Assembly (NCBI GenBank): GCA_013041835.1
Contig: JABDRH010000202.1
Coordinates: 1 to 6,297 of the forward strand
Direction of reading: 5' to 3'
DNA: 6,297 nucleotides
Source of the DNA: Desulfatitalea sp.
GTDB lineage: Bacteria > Desulfobacterota > Desulfobacteria > Desulfobacterales > Desulfosarcinaceae
Below, one piece after another: positions 5,954 through 6,297 of this stretch. The notes beneath the pieces were generated by a model. That model saw only the letters and a list, made by a program, of their open reading frames with translations, was not told the DNA's origin and searched no databases. Position 1 is the stretch's first letter. Each line of letters begins with the position of its first letter. The translations under genes and the position numbers were made by a program.

Positions 5954-6297
5954 ATGATCATCGGCATATTGAAAGAGATCAAATCAGAAGAACATCGTGT
6001 CTGCATGACCCCTTCGGGAGTAACCCGGATGGTCGGGTCGGGACATGCGGTGGTCGTGGAAGCCGGCGCCGGGAAAGGCAGCGGGTATACCGATGATGAA
6101 TATGTTCGGGCCGGGGCCGTGATTGAGGCAAACCCCGCCGCCATTTACGCCCGGGCCGAGATGGTCATGCACGTAAAGGAGCCACAGTTCCGGGAGGTTG
6201 GCTTGATCCGGCCGGACCAGATCCTCTTCACTTTTTTGCATCTGGCGGCCAACGAGGCATTGACCCGGGGGTTGATAAAGGCCGGGTCCATCAATAT
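5954..6297 (+). CDS. ald: alanine dehydrogenase, N-terminal part (runs off right edge)
   Basis: The frame starts at ATG 5954 and is open to the window end (114 whole codons of an expected roughly 370). The start MIIGILKEIKSEEHRV and the stretches TPSGV, EAGAGKGSGY, MVMHVKEP and FTFLHLAA are those of the alanine dehydrogenase / transhydrogenase N-terminal domain. Family active-site residues fall at their usual numbers: R15 and K75 for substrate binding and H96 as the catalytic base. The enzyme interconverts alanine with pyruvate and ammonia using NAD, in the cytoplasm. GGGGAG (5939-5944) lies nine bases before the ATG. It is divergent from etfD and shares the intergenic region. The N-terminal domain is shared with transhydrogenase alpha subunits, but the start and length of these motifs favour Ald. 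The NAD domain is outside the window. Confidence 0.92.
   Translation, partial: MIIGILKEIKSEEHRVCMTPSGVTRMVGSGHAVVVEAGAGKGSGYTDDEYVRAGAVIEANPAAIYARAEMVMHVKEPQFREVGLIRPDQILFTFLHLAANEALTRGLIKAGSIN

Overview
The window reads as a piece of chromosome from an anaerobic Desulfobacterota-like bacterium (a sulfate reducer or syntroph of the former Deltaproteobacteria). This is inferred from the gene set and protein style; no marker gene proves it. The core is a leftward operon, etfD-etfB-etfA (5448 down to 1515). It encodes an electron transfer flavoprotein (EtfAB) and a membrane-bound iron-sulfur oxidoreductase of the EtfD / ETF:menaquinone oxidoreductase type (HdrD-like, CCG-domain). Together they should carry electrons from acyl-CoA dehydrogenases, as in fatty-acid or aromatic-acid beta-oxidation, through EtfAB into the membrane quinone pool.

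Layout, left to right. Bases 1-1397 (minus) hold the N-terminal 465 codons of a TamB/AsmA-like envelope protein that runs off the left edge. The gap before etfA holds a strong GC-rich hairpin (1456-1487) that probably ends the etf transcript. etfA (1515-2480) and etfB (2480-3271) overlap by one base. etfD (3358-5448) is first in the operon, 86 bases upstream of etfB. A 505-base divergent intergenic region (5449-5953) follows, and then the start of a rightward alanine dehydrogenase gene (5954 to the right edge, 114 codons visible).

The intergenic region is the least ordinary part. Next to etfD is a perfect 18-bp palindrome, TGAATGAAGATTCATTCA, which fits the FadR (TetR-family) operator known from fatty-acid-degradation regulons. 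It overlaps a candidate promoter with a consensus -35 box. In the middle lies a roughly 181-nt imperfect inverted repeat (5656-5836) with a perfect 23-bp arm pair. It could be a MITE-like element or a structured RNA. Near the alanine dehydrogenase gene is a sigma70-like promoter with related GAATGA/TCATT half-sites over its -10 and start region.

The main protein-level oddity is in EtfD. Its first CCG domain keeps its fold-level sequence but has lost all five cluster-binding cysteines, while the second CCG domain and both ferredoxin-type [4Fe-4S] motifs are intact. No clearly new multi-gene system is visible. The best candidates for something undescribed are the long hairpin and the cysteine-free CCG domain.
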